Part shown: piece after piece, positions 10,985-21,194 of the stretch
How positions within the stretch are numbered: position 1 is the stretch's first letter
Layout of the letters: each line of letters begins with the position of its first letter
NCBI GenBank assembly: GCA_932526585.2
Contig: OW052248.1
Span: forward strand, 45,077,287 to 45,141,286
Source of the DNA: Philonthus cognatus
Lineage: Eukaryota > Arthropoda > Insecta > Coleoptera > Staphylinidae
DNA: 64,000 bases
Direction: 5' to 3'
Notes under the pieces: generated by a model
Database searches by the model: none
What the model was told of the DNA's origin: nothing
The model's input: only the letters and a program-made list of their open reading frames with translations
Translations under genes and position numbers: made by a program

Positions 10985-11152
10985 AATACGCGTGGCCATG
11001 AAGTAAAATTTCGAGTTTAGAAAAGCATGAAAATTTGGTTTGGTCGCTCCGCGCTTGGCGCTACGCGACCAAACCAAATTTTCAGGCTTTTCTAAACTCA
11101 AAATTTTACTTCATGCTTGGTATGGGAGTGGAAATACTCATTCGTAACTTAA
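10985..11152 (-). repeat. Hairpin-family repeat, full copy
   Basis: It starts TAATACGCGTGGCCATGAAG and ends TATGGGAGTGGAAATACTCA. The inner stem is GGTTTGGTCGCTCCGCG against CGCGACCAAACC. Confidence 0.85.
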
Positions 11153-11282
11153 AATTGAACTTTAAAAAAAATCGATGAATGTCTGAAATAAATAATACCC
11201 AATTTTCTATCTTAACAATAAGTAAACTAGAATATGTTTAGAATATTTATCTTCCAATTTTTGGAATAATAAAATACAGAAT

Positions 11283-11487
11283 GTTCAAAATTTCATGCCA
11301 CATCTAGACAACTTTAAACCATTATTTCTTAATTTTTTTTAAGAAAACCTCCCTAATATTTTAAAATATTTCCATTGTTTTCAAGATATGTTCATTAAAA
11401 TATAACTAGTAAAAATACGATGTTTCAAAATGTCATATCACATTCAGTCAACTTTAAACCATTCTCAATTTTTTAAATAGAAAACCC
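11283..11487 (-). repeat. Duplicated transposon right ends (CAGGGTTTTCT type)
   Basis: AATTTCATGCCACATCTAGA...AACTTTAAACCATT at 11290 and AATGTCATATCACATTCAGT...AACTTTAAACCATT at 11450 are repeats about 160 bp apart. The second runs to AAAACCCTG followed by TA. The same text in reverse starts at 14369 (CAGGGTGTTTTATTTAATGG), so these are copies of one element end. Confidence 0.6.
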
Positions 11488-11499
11488 TGTATGTGTCTA

Positions 11500-12450
11500 C
11501 ATATTCTATCTTCTTTCGTTTTCGAGATATTTTTATTGAAATAGAACAAATATTATTAATAAAATTTTCATTATTTATTTTTATTTTTTTAAATAAACCA
11601 AAGTAATATGATTTTATATGCTTTAGCAAATTAAAAAAATAAAAATGTATGTTGTTTTTTCTAACACTGAATAAAATGATTTAATTTTTACTTATTTCTG
11701 CTAATTAAAAATAAAATACGTATAGTTAATTTCTTACTAGTTTAAGAAAATAAATAAAATAGAAATATTCTAAAATAACCACAAACTTCACGATATATCA
11801 GTGTTTTTCAGGCGTCCGCTTTGCTCCGTGACCAAGCCAAATTTTCAGGCTTTTCAAAACCCGAAATTTTACTTCGTGATTAATAAAAAAAAAATACTGT
11901 TAACGTATGAGTTCTAAATTAAACGCTTTAATAAAAAAAGCTAATGTTAAAACAAACAAAAATCTAAAAAAATCGTATTTTGTAATTATTAATATTCTAT
12001 TGGAAATGACATTTATCCCTCTTATATGTGTACGTCATGAATTAATTACTTATATTTTCGAGTTTCAATTTGCTATACTTAATTTATTAGTACTCTAGGC
12101 CTAGGACCAGTATTAAGCTTATTTTATTGACAAGTGTAAACAATTGTATTAACACGGATAAATTGAAATAAAAAATTAATAATTAAAATCAATATGCTTA
12201 CTAATCAATTTTTTGTTTTTGTTTTATTAACTTTTGTTATAATTTTATTTATTTATTTATTTAGTTTATACGGTATCTCCTTTTTAAATAAATTTTTACA
12301 AATCAATTATATAATACTTAACTATTGTAACAAATTAATACAATGATTCACTACAATAAAAAATATAGATTAAATGATTAATTGATTTAAAAATTTTCCG
12401 GTTTCAATTTTAGATTTTGACAAATTTTGCTGAATTCAGCGTTACGTATT
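11500..12450. other. AT-rich stretch with one half hairpin copy
   Basis: Apart from a decayed hairpin half at 11800-11882 (GGCTTTTCAAAACCCG, AAATTTTACTTCGTG) it is simple AT-rich DNA with ATTTATTTATTTATTT near 12245. The 63-aa frame at 11907 has no recognisable feature. Confidence 0.5.
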
Positions 12451-12451
12451 A

Positions 12452-13692
12452 CAGGGTCTTGACTTGGCGAACGCAACAGGAAAATTGCAACAGGAAATCG
12501 CATGTTAATTTTAAAGTGTTCAAATATTGGCTTCTTTATTTATTTTAGAGACAAAATGAATTTTACTTTTTTGTAGAGAAAAAAATTCTAAATATATTAA
12601 TGTTCACACTTAACACTTTACGTTTCTCTAAGTTAAAATAATTAAGAAACACTAATGTGATTTTATAAAAATAATGACATACCATGGAATTGATACAACA
12701 ATTGCGGGTATTCCCTTTTTTTTTTAAAGTTCAATTTAAAGCTTTAATCTAGCGTTTTCCACTCCCAGACTAAGCATGAAGTAAATTTTCAGGGCTTTTC
12801 TTAACTCGAAATTTTACTTTATGCGCCACGCGTATAAAACACTATAATATTGTCAAATTTATGTATATTTGAACTTCACTTAAAATGCGTGTTTTATACG
12901 CGTGTCGCATGAAGTAAAATTTCGAGTTTAGAAAAGCCCAGTAAAAGTTCGAGTTTAAAATAGCCCCTTGAAAATTTGTCGAGGGTCGCGCAGCGACCCG
13001 AGACGAATTTTCTGGGCTTTTCTAAACTCGAAATTTTACTTCATGCGCCACGTGTATAAAACACAGATTTCAAGTGAAGTTCGAATATACATACATTTCA
13101 CTATGTTTTAGTGTTTTATACGCGTGGCGCATGAAGTAAAATTTCGAGTTTAGAAAAGCCCAGAAAATTTGTCTCGGGTCGCTACGCGACCCTCGACAAA
13201 TTTTTACGGGGCTTTTCTAAACTCGAAATTTTACTTCATGCTTAGTCTAGGAGTGGAAAACACTCGTTTAAAGCTTTAAATTGAACTCTTTTAAAAATCA
13301 ACGAATATCGGAAAATTAACAGCTAAAATAATTAAGAAAAAGTAATGTGATTTTATAAAAATAATGACATTTTTCTTGTATAGGGTAAATAATTTCTAAA
13401 ACATTTACTTTAATCAAGTGACTACGATATCTTTTGTCATTTTGACATCCGCAATTGTTGTTTCAATGCCATGGCATGTCATTATTTTTACAAAATCACA
13501 TTATTTTTTCTTAATTTTTTTAACTTAGAGAAACGCAAAGTGATATACGGTAACACGAATGAATTCAGAATTTCTCCCTCTACAAAAAAGGTAAATACAT
13601 TTTATTTCTAAAATAAATAGGGGAGCCAAAATTTAAACATTTCAAAATTTATATGGGATTTCCTATGTTGCGTCCGCCAAGTCAACACCCGG
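12452..13692. mobile_element. TA-flanked DNA transposon T3 with long inverted repeats
   Basis: The left end CAGGGTCTTGACTTGGCG is mirrored by CGCCAAGTCAACACCCGG at the right, with TA on both sides (12450-12451 and 13693-13694). Arms stay similar for about 280 bp; both carry ATAATGACAT, CAACAATTGCGG-type and AGAGAAACGYAAAGTG-type text in opposite orientation. There is no transposase frame. The centre is a hairpin-family cluster at 12751-13264. Confidence 0.8.
12751..13264. repeat. Cluster of three hairpin-family repeats inside T3
   Basis: Copy 12751-12843 lacks the tip. Copy 12889-13063 has ATACGCG-type flanks at both ends and a partial arm duplication (AGTAAAAGTTCGAGTTTAAA). Copy 13110-13264 is complete, with inner stem GTCTCGGGTCGC against GCGACCCTCGAC. 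The outer frame is AGTTCAATTTAAAGCTTTAA at 12729 and TTAAAGCTTTAAATTGAACT at 13269, making a large palindrome. Confidence 0.9.
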
Positions 13693-13699
13693 TATATAT

Positions 13700-14365
13700 A
13701 TTTTTTTTATTTTGGTTAATCTCATAACTTTAAGTTGATTCTGTCATGATTTTTTGTTAATTTAATTAAAAAACAAAACTCATAGTTTGACATTTTTAAT
13801 ATTTTTTAAATGTTGGCTAAGTTTTTGTTTATGATTTTTAATTTTAATGATTTTTGATTTATTATCAGTTTTATGATTTTTGATTTATTATCAGTTTGCT
13901 AACAAGAAGATAAATTTAATAGAATTTTTTAACAAAAATACAATACCATTTAAAACTTTCATAAATAATGTTTATTTTATTTAACTAGGCAATAATTTAG
14001 AACACAATTTGTGCTCATAACACCCAAAGCCATAATATATGACTTGTTTAACTTACCCGAAGTGAGTTCTGGTAACGGCATAGCATTATGTTTAACTAAA
14101 TTGCATATTTATTTGCGGAGATAACTCCACAGAGATACAAATATGTTTGCATGTCTTCGAATTTCAGGCCTAGTTAAATGAAATGAGCTATATTATTAAA
14201 TAAATGTAAATTCAATGTTGATATCTCATGATAATCTCTGTTGACATTTATACAACCTTGCAGCAAAAATATGTAAGGTAAACTTTTAATAAAAACCTCC
14301 TATTATTTAAAAACAAACTAAGATCAATGCAGAAATGAATTCTACTTGGATATATGTAAAAATTT
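13700..14365. other. AT-rich DNA, no gene seen
   Basis: There is a local duplication of TTTATTATCAGTTT near 13860-13895. Otherwise no reading frame, no known repeat and no obvious structure. Confidence 0.4.
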
Positions 14366-14368
14366 ACA

Positions 14369-14580
14369 GGGTGTTTTATTTAATGGTTTAAAGTTGACTG
14401 AATACAAAATCAAATTTTGAAACTTATTATTTTCGCTAGTTTCATTTGAATAACAATGACGTTTTAGGACAAATTTTTTCGATTGTAATTTAGTAAAATT
14501 AAGCTAGGTTAGATGACAATTTGCGACAAAAGAAACGTTATTTTTCTAACCTAACCTATATTTTGGCCATCATGACATTT
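14369..14580. repeat. Transposon end (CAGGGTGTTTTATTTAATGG) and short palindrome
   Basis: TA precedes CAGGGTGTTTTATTTAATGG. The following GGTTTAAAGTTGACTGAAT matches, in reverse, the end at 11487. Further on, TAGGTTAGATGACAATTTGC and GTTATTTTTCTAACCTAACC form a loose palindrome (14512-14567). The matching second end was not found. Confidence 0.5.
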
Positions 14581-14699
14581 TTACCTAACGTGACGTAATT
14601 GAATGTCTCATCCATGCTATTTTCGCAATATTTCAAGTTGATTAATTTAACAATTTGACCAGGTAGTAAATAACAGTACAATTAATTCCTATTAATTTC

Positions 14700-15110
14700 A
14701 AAAGCATGGCATTCGGACAGTGAGAGCATAATTTATTTATGAAAACACGCGCGCGGAGGGGGGCCGTAATGAATTGATACCTTTGGGAAATGGCGAGTAC
14801 AGGTCGAAATTTGCAATGCACATTAAGTTCTTCGGAATATATGGCGGTAATAATACGTTATTCGGTACTTGTTAATTCTCCTACAGGTATAATCATGTAT
14901 TAATTAAGCGGACACGAGCTCGGGGCCGTGGATTGCAGCTGGATGTATACCCATAAGCCTCCCCCGCTCCTTTTCAACCCCCTCCCAACACCCACGCACA
15001 TTGATTAGCTTTTAATTAAATCAACCCTTGATTAGCCAAGGGTCAACCAATTCACTCGTTTTAATCATCACATGTTGGCCTCTATGCTTATGGATGCTAA
15101 TCAGTTGATT
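14700..15110. other. Unique GC-richer island, candidate noncoding regulatory DNA
   Basis: It has low repeat similarity, with homeodomain-like TAAT sites (TTAATTAAGCGG, GCTTTTAATTAAATC) and an inverted pair CAACCCTTGATTAGCC/AAGGGTCAACC. No frame with gene-like features. A regulatory role is inference only. Confidence 0.35.
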
Positions 15111-15191
15111 GTATGTTTTTCTTGTGGATTAATTCGTAATCACGTTTTTAAGAGGATTAAAAATTTCATTGAAATTAGGGTGATCATGTCA

Positions 15192-15280
15192 CAATTTTTT
15201 TTTTTTTTTGGGAACGCAGAATTTATACAAATTATTAGCTTGTAGAAATTCTGCGTTACCCCAATTTTAAAAAAAAAACT
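15192..15280. repeat. Short palindrome with poly-T/poly-A ends
   Basis: TTTTTTTTTGGGAACGCAGA and ATTTATACAA are mirrored by TTGTAGAAATTCTGCG and TTACCCCAATTTTAAAAAAA. Confidence 0.65.
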
Positions 15281-15666
15281 TAAAGTTTACTAAATCTTCC
15301 TTAAGAACACGTTTTAGTCGAATAGAAGTTTTTTTTTATCGTGAAAATGGGCATATAACATGATTTTTTTGTGCTTTATTTCTAATTGCATTTCAGAGAT
15401 GTAAAATAGAGAAACATGTTTCAATTAAATAAATGCACTACTTATATATGTTCGAAAGCGTAAACGCTATCTAATGCCCATTAGCTTAAGTAGCATCGTC
15501 AATAGCTGGCAAACCAAACGTTTGTATACAGCAATTGTTCGTTCACGACAGGGCTGTAATTTATACGTGGACGAACAATTGCTGTATACAAACGTTTAGT
15601 TGGCCAGCTATTCACGATGCTACTTAAGCTAATGGTCATTAGATGGCGTTTACGCTTTCGCACATA

Positions 15667-16018
15667 CAGTTGCGAGATAAAAAAACTAGTACAGCTGGAA
15701 GCTTTAGCCACTTGTAAAATATCGTATTTTTTTCTTGTAAAACAAACTTGTCATGTACAGGTTAGCAACATTTCTTTTCTTAGCCAACAAAACGATGCTC
15801 TTGTTGACATGCAATATCTCTAATGCTAATACCGTCTCTAAACAGGTCGTTATTATCACTTTTTCCATTTCAGTCAGTTGAAGCATGTCGACGTTAATTA
15901 AATGTTGTTTGACATTTCCGCAGATTTGTCAGTTTGATTGACAATTTGAAAAATCAAAGTGAGTCCAGTAGCCAATAGCCAAATATTTTGCTGAACTAGT
16001 TTTTTTCACTCGCAACTG
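15667..16018. mobile_element. 352-bp TA-flanked MITE inside family B
   Basis: The ends CAGTTGCGAGATAAAAAAAC and GTTTTTTTCACTCGCAACTG are inverted repeats. TA lies on both sides (15665-15666, 16019-16020). The family B copy at 44.4 kb shows the empty site (ACATATGTAAATTACACAGG), which fixes the borders. The 60-aa minus-strand frame inside is not recognisable as transposase. Its ends and target suit the Tc1/mariner style (inference). Confidence 0.85.
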
Positions 16019-16082
16019 TATGTAAATTCTACAGGCCATAATAAATGGTCAAAGATGTCAGTATTCTTCAAGCACTCGTTCG

Positions 16083-16130
16083 GAACTATACTAATGATGG
16101 CATTGAAGCCTGAAACGTGTATTTAGTTAT
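16083..16130 (+). ncRNA. Decayed hammerhead-ribozyme-like motif
   Basis: Box 1 is CTAATGA (consensus CTGANGA), then TGGC-ATTGAA-GCCT as stem II, then GAAAC, then GTGTATTTAGT. The stem I candidates are ACTATA and TTTAGT. The box 1 change and weak stem I suggest an inactive relic of the motif seen at 44476-44518. Confidence 0.5.
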
Positions 16131-16234
16131 TAGGTGAATGAATGAGTACTGAACACAAATTCATATTCTTGATAGATGCACTACTGTTTAAATGCCTGAG
16201 CCCCAACAAAATGAGTGGGAGCGACCAAACTAAA

Positions 16235-16300
16235 TCTAAAAATTTTCTGAGCGAAGCCGAGCGACCAAACCAAATTTCCAGGCTTTTCTAAATTTTTCCA
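16235..16300. repeat. Hairpin-family remnant
   Basis: GAGCGAAGCCGAGCGACC, AAACCAAATTTCC and AGGCTTTTCTAAAT are the inner stem and one arm of a decayed copy. Confidence 0.6.
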
Positions 16301-16539
16301 GGCGTTTAAAACAAAATAATGTGAAGGTTAAGATATACCACATATTACAAATGTGAATGATTTCTGAACGTTTATCAGCATATACATAAGGATATCTATA
16401 CTAAAAAGAAAAATGTTTTGTGTTGAAAACATTATTTAATCGGAATTTTAGATTAATAAATTTAGATTAATGAACTGAAATGTCACAAAAAGTATTTTAA
16501 AGTTCTGAATATATAATAAAATAAGTATAAATGAAATTG

Positions 16540-17070
16540 CCAATTCTTGGTTGCAGAATACTTCAAACATTAAAAGTGCGATTCTTTTCGCAATCTACAA
16601 CAAGTTAGTCTTACAAAGACCATATCAAACACTCATTGAAACAACTACTTCCCGGGCTACTACCCCGACGGACATTGAATTATACAACAAGTGTTTGTTG
16701 TTACATACAGTAACCTACTGTATATGTAACAATTTAGGTCAAATTATTCAGGCCATCTATAGACGCGTTTCGAGATTTATCTCTCATCAGTATAGCTTTG
16801 CTATTCCCTCTAAACAATTTGACACCTTAGACTGGCGGTCACGTTAGCGTTCAAACATAAGTATATACAACAAGTGTTTGCTGTTACATACAGTAACCTA
16901 CTGCAAATGTAACAATTTAGGTCAATGTATGTAACAGCAAACACTTGTTGTATAGTTCAATGTCCGTCGGGGTATTAGCCCGGGAAGTAGTTGTTTCAAT
17001 GAGTGTTTGATATAGTCTTTCTAAGACTAACTTGTTGTAGATTGCGAAAAGAATCGCACTTTTAATGTTT
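16540..17070 (-). mobile_element. Family C repeat copy 1 (Penelope-type, carries hammerhead)
   Basis: Minus-strand order: hammerhead core (16757-16795), TATAGATGGCCTGAATAATT, GTAACAACAAACACTTGTTG, GACGGGGTAGTAGCCCGGG-like block (the plus strand reads CCCGGGCTACTACCCCGACG), GAAGTAGTTGTTTCAATGAG, GATTGCGAAAAGAATCGCAC, ending GGCAATTTCATT. A second inverted partial copy fills 16862-17070. The plus-strand 98-aa frame through it recurs in the 23.8-kb copy but has no family I know. Hammerheads at the ends of Penelope-like retroelements are established; calling this repeat a Penelope derivative is inference. Confidence 0.6.
16757..16795 (-). ncRNA. Minimal type I hammerhead ribozyme
   Basis: Read 5-prime to 3-prime on the minus strand: stem I strand CTATA; box 1 CTGATGA; stem II and loop GAGAT-AA-ATCTC (perfect 5 bp); box 2 GAAAC; then GCGTC ending in the canonical GUC cleavage triplet; and stem I strand TATAG, fully complementary to CTATA. 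Stem III is only C with G around GC, but ACGCGT is self-complementary, so two molecules could pair there as in known dimeric hammerheads. All invariant core positions are intact. Cleavage would leave a product starting TATAGATGGCC. Confidence 0.85.
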
Positions 17071-17079
17071 GTTTTATAT

Positions 17080-18185
17080 AATAAAATATCAGAAAAACAC
17101 TAAGGTGCGGTTCTTGAAACATTTTAAGTGTTGATTTTAGCCCTCGAAGCAACTTGGGTTGGCGAGCCCTGTGTAAAGGCAAAGTATCAGAAATATAAAA
17201 TAAAGTACTAAGTTAATTTCAATCTTATTTAGATTTTAGTGTTTTTGGTCAAGTATTCTATGCGTTTATAAAACTCGTTTCCATTCTCTGAATAGCCATG
17301 AAGTAAAATTTCGAGTTTAAAAAATATAATCTGTTTTTTTCTATAATATAAATATATTCTGTTTTTTTTATGAATTTGACATTTCAAGAATTTTTTTGTG
17401 TGATGCAGGTTCTGTGTTTTAGGTGAGGACAAGAGTAATCGTGTTGTGTTGTAAATCAACTTTGCATTTTTAGGTTATGTGAAAGGAAATCTGACACACG
17501 GTAATATGATAATTCAATTAATACATAAAATGGATAATTAATAGAACAAAGATTAATATTACAAATGTACCTATTACTGTCTCAAATTATTTATATCTGC
17601 TGCCAATTTAATAATGTCCCTCTGAGAATCAAGTAAATTCATCTGTGTATAATAGTCACTAATTTAATAAAAGGTAGTTGCGTGCTTACAGAAAAAAAAT
17701 CTGCCACCGACTTTACAATATCTATCTATCTTTTTTATTATCTCTCCATTTATATGTTCAAAATTTGAAAAAGTTCTAATTATGTGTTGTTTAGTTGTAG
17801 CGTTCTCTCTTTTGAAACTCTTTGCATCGTGACAATTTATTTGACAAATTATAATTTATTTGTCACATTGACAATTATTTACCAGGTTTACAAATATCTC
17901 AAAATGTAATATATAAAATACCCTATTGTTATAGCAGAACTGCAACTGTTCGCAGTAAATACATATTTAAAAAAAAACAGATTATAGATGATAATTATAA
18001 AAAATAAGTAATTCATTTTCAAACTGTCTATTTTTAAATTGATTTTGAAAGAGTAATTCAAAAACTGCTTGATCTAGGCCTTATATTCTGCCCTTCATCC
18101 CTTTATTTAAGATTTGTAATTATTTTTATTACATGAATAAATACAGAAACACACTAAAGCACACAATAACAGTAGCAAAAATTAA
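17080..18185. other. AT-rich stretch, no gene; one half hairpin copy
   Basis: A CATGAAGTAAAATTTCGAG arm remnant lies at 17297-17320. The 76-aa minus-strand frame at 17229 runs through it and has no recognisable motif. The rest is AT-rich without clear repeats. Confidence 0.45.
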
Positions 18186-18189
18186 ATTG

Positions 18190-18480
18190 CACCACCGAAG
18201 GCACAAAGTGGAACGACCTCAAGTTTCAGCTTAATTGCTCTTTCCGTCTCTTTCCCTCTTATTCCTCTGCAGTGCTCGTTCTGGGGCCCTTTCAGGAACC
18301 CGAGCGCCCCATTCATTTCGTTTATTACGTATCAATTGTACGGACAATAACACTGAATCACTACACGCTTAATAGTTAATTAAAAACGTTGAAATATCGT
18401 TACTGGGCCCTGTAAATTTTCTATATCTCTCCAATACCGCAAGGGGGCCTGATTACAAGATTATTATTTGTTTTTTTTTT
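18190..18480. other. Unique GC-richer island
   Basis: CACCGAAGGCACAAAGTGG, CTCGTTCTGGGGCCCTTTC and GAACCCGAGCGCCCCATTC are non-repetitive here. There is no long frame. It could be conserved noncoding DNA. Confidence 0.3.
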
Positions 18481-18543
18481 TTTAGTGGATTCTGGTTTTA
18501 TTTAATTAAAGCGGGTAATTTGTTTAAAAAGAGGATTGGATCG

Positions 18544-18707
18544 GGGCCCGTATTCACAGAACCCATACAATTTATCATCGGTAAGAACTTGCACCAAAAT
18601 GGCGTCATTTTACTCCATGCGGTTTGGTAAATTCTTCCCAAAATGACGTCATTTAAGTGCGACTTCTCACCAATCGCAAATTGCGTCGGTGCTGTGAACA
18701 CAGGCCC
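18544..18707. repeat. MITE with GGGCCYGTRTTCACAG ends
   Basis: GGGCCCGTATTCACAGAACC at the left is mirrored by CGGTGCTGTGAACACAGGCC at the right. Internally, AAAATGGCGTCATTTTAC and CCCAAAATGACGTCATTT are also inverted. The target duplication is unclear. Confidence 0.7.
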
Positions 18708-19097
18708 TGATCTGCAGTACAAGTCTGCCTCAATTCAAAACTACAGCAATATTTGATTTGATTTGTGATCATGAGCGTAGCCAAGGGGGGCAGAAGGAGG
18801 GCTCCCTCCCTGGACACAAAGAAATCGTATATTTTAACGTTTCAGGTGCAAATAATTGACATATCATAAGATTTTAATAAATATTTTGACTCTTGCTTTA
18901 AAATATTTATGGTAAGTTTGATGCTTTTAGCCCTTTAATCATTTTTTTTACTTAACTTCATTTCTGTATCTTAAGAATTACAATTGGTTGGCATTTTTAA
19001 CTACACTGATGACACATAATTCAATTCAGTAAGAAATATCTGTATCTGAACTTCAGATCAAAACCAGCAGTGTAATTTAAACTTTACAATATTTAAT

Positions 19098-19330
19098 TCT
19101 TTTATACGCGTGGCGCATGAAGTAAAATTTCGAGTTTAGAAAAGCCTAATTTGGCTCGGTCGCTCCGCTTCGCTACGCGCCCCAGCCAAATTTTCAGGCT
19201 TTTCTAAACTCGAAATTTTACTTCATGCTTAGTCTGGGAGTGGAAGACACTCGTTTGTTTAATAATTGAAACAATTGAAAATTGGCGTTATACGTTTATT
19301 GTCGTTTATTGACGTCAATTTTAATAAGGA
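19098..19330 (-). repeat. Hairpin-family copy with long-unit flank
   Basis: The hairpin spans 19098-19252 with inner stem GGCTCGGTCGC against GCGCCCCAGCC. The flank CACTCGTTTGTTTAATAATT, GAAAATTGGCGTTATACG and TTTATTGTCGTTTATTGACG matches the tandem units at 54.9-56.8 kb, so this is a dispersed piece of that unit. Confidence 0.85.
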
Positions 19331-19693
19331 TTCAAATTTGCAGGGCTGAAAGTTTTAAAAGATAAATTTTCGGATACATGCGTCAAAACTGGCCAAAGTC
19401 AAATCTTGAAAAATATCGAAAATGTAATTTTTGTTTTTCTTTTCTAAATAGGTTTTTGAGGTCGGATCGATTTAGAATTTGATATTAATGTTTGTAAAAA
19501 CAAAAATTCTGAATCCAATGAAGCGGACTTTGAATTACAAAATAATCCGATTTTAATTAAAATTGGGTTATCCTGCACTACGAAGAGGTCTGGACTAGAT
19601 TTTATAAACGAATGAAATTCTTGATAAAAATTAAAATTAAATTCTAACGAGTGTTTTTCAATTCCAGACTTTTTTTTATTTTTTTAGGGGCAG

Positions 19694-19982
19694 GAATCCA
19701 AGCCACTTCCCGGAGGGAAAGATGATGGAAAGGCTGCTGGGACTAGCCAAGGAGACAGAGCTTTTTGATTAACTACGGTAACGGAAGAAGTACAATAAGC
19801 CACACGGCTGCGGTGCTAGGGCAAAAATAACCCTAACTTCCGTGGTTATTTTTGCCCTAGCACCGCAGCCGTGTGGCTTATTGTACTTCTTCCGTTACCG
19901 TAGTTAATCAAAAAGCTCTGTCTCCTTGGCTAGTCCCAGCAACCTTTCGATCATCTTTCCCTCCGGGAAGTGGCTTGGATTC
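19694..19982. repeat. Near-perfect palindrome made of a LINE tail
   Basis: GAATCCAAGCCACTTCCCGG starts the left arm and CCGGGAAGTGGCTTGGATTC ends the right arm; arms of about 144 bp meet near 19838 at AACTTCCGTGGTTATTTTTG. The right arm, read on the minus strand, encodes the LINE C-terminus GNPSHFPEGKMIERLLGLA. The left arm is an inverted copy of the same sequence. Confidence 0.85.
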
Positions 19983-20100
19983 CCTTGGACAAGGTTTGCT
20001 TCCCTCCAGGTGGAAAGTGCCTCGCACTCGAATAGTACATGTGAGGCGTCTTCATCCTCTTCCAGGCATAGTCTGCATATTGGATCTTCTGTGAACTCCA
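19904..20100 (-). pseudogene. LINE C-terminal zinc-knuckle tail
   Basis: The minus strand reads EDPICRLCLEEDEDASHVLF then ECEALSTWREANLVQGNPSH, ending KETELFD and a stop. The C-x2-C-x8-H-x4-C pattern is the C-terminal knuckle of many arthropod LINEs in the R1/I/LOA/Jockey range. Upstream it is cut by a hairpin-family copy at 20096, so only about 65 residues remain. Confidence 0.75.
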
Positions 20101-20232
20101 GACTTAGCATGAAGTAAAATTTCCAGTTGAGAAAAGCCTGAAGAATTTGGATTTGGACACGAAGCGTCCAAATCCAAATTCTGGCTTTTCTCAACTCGAA
20201 ATTTTACTTCATGCGCCACGCGTATAAAACAC
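20096..20232 (+). repeat. Hairpin-family repeat with GGATTTGGAC inner stem
   Basis: The arms carry matched changes: TTCCAGTTGAGAAAAGCC on the left and GGCTTTTCTCAACTCG on the right, so both arms share TTGAG/CTCAA instead of TTTAG/CTAAA. The inner stem is GGATTTGGACAC with GCGTCCAAATCC. Confidence 0.85.
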
Positions 20233-20612
20233 TGATTTATAATAATGTTAATAATATACTGCCTATTTAATATAAAAAATCGAATATATGCTTCAATAAA
20301 TTCTTAACACTCTTTCAGAATGCTAACAATTTGTGACAGTTCATCACTTCAACAGTTTCAACAATTCTTATAGTTTTAACACTGGATGTGTATATTTGGT
20401 ATAGAAATGAAGCTTTTCATCCAGTCTACAGAGAAGCTGTTCCAAACGGAATTATAATTAAGATACTTTCCTTATAGAAAATTGACTGCGCCGCACCGAT
20501 TGCATCATTTTTTTTATTTATATAACTTTATACGCGACCAAACCAAATTTTCAGGCTTTCTTAAACTCGAAATAATATTATTTTATGCGCCACGCGTATA
20601 AAAAACTGATTT
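20233..20612. repeat. Inverted block, partner of 23055-23440
   Basis: ATACTGCCTATTTAATATAA, CGAATATATGCTTCAATAAA and CAACAGTTTCAACAATTCTT are found in reverse at 23080-23215. CATCCAGTCTACAGAGAAGC and GACTGCGCCGCACCGA are found in reverse at 23310-23420. The half hairpin (20530-20612) lies at a different place relative to the blocks on the two sides. Confidence 0.8.
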
Positions 20613-20789
20613 AAAATGAATTTCAAAACACATCCACCCCTTATGTAATTGTCAAAATAAACTTTATACTCTATTCCACTGTAGCTTTGTTAAGATTATT
20701 CATTAAGGCACTTTTATTTATATTTCTGTTGATGAAAAAAAAAAGCTTTAATACTACAACCATATAACAGTTCATTTATGAGGATCGTA

Positions 20790-21060
20790 ATAAATTAATT
20801 AATTCCATAACACAAACTTATCATATCATCTCCACTCCCTAAACATAATCTTAATAATTCATCTCGCGGCGGGGAGATGATATTGTTTATTGTTATTATT
20901 ATAATCAGAAGGCGTTGGGGCGGCAGCTGCACCATAAACAGATTATTGTTATTGTTTCCATGGGAATGTTTGCAATGCAGACCCCGGGGTGGGTAAAGGG
21001 GGGCCACGAATTCCGCAAGCCCTTTCAATCTACCCGGCTTTGATGTATTTTCTGGAAAAG
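20790..21060. other. Unique GC-richer island
   Basis: CATCTCGCGGCGGGGAGATG, GAAGGCGTTGGGGCGGCAGC and CCCCGGGGTGGGTAAAGGGG are not part of any repeat found here. The minus-strand 77-aa frame has no known motif. Confidence 0.3.
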
Positions 21061-21194
21061 ATATTTAACATATTTTGTCAAAACATAAGCAAACGGAGAT
21101 GTTTCGTTTAATTTGAATATTTGCGATAATAATTTAATTTCGGAGTTTGCGGAACAGAAAGTTGTTGAGGTTTTTCAATTAATTTCTTCAATTT

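Larger units (their letters stand above)
15447..16165 (+). repeat. Family B repeat copy 1: palindrome plus hammerhead-like tail, interrupted
   Basis: The palindrome arms (15447-15664) carry CGAAAGCGTAAACGC, ATGCCCATTAGCTTAAGTAG and CAATAGCTGGC, with a second inner arm GTATACAGCAATTGTTCGT. The tail ACAGGCCATAATAAATGGTC...CAAGCACTCGTTCGGAAC leads into a decayed hammerhead-like core (16083-16130). The copy at 44285-44545 has the same order but is not interrupted by the MITE at 15667-16018. Confidence 0.75.

Noticed and set aside
15704..15886. 60-aa frame inside the 352-bp MITE as transposase relic
   Set aside because: No DDE or helix-turn-helix motif visible and too short; the MITE borders are independent of it.
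18544..18707. Target-site duplication GATC for the GGGCC-ended MITE
   Set aside because: The GATC strings are not directly adjacent to the ends on both sides, so a duplication cannot be claimed.
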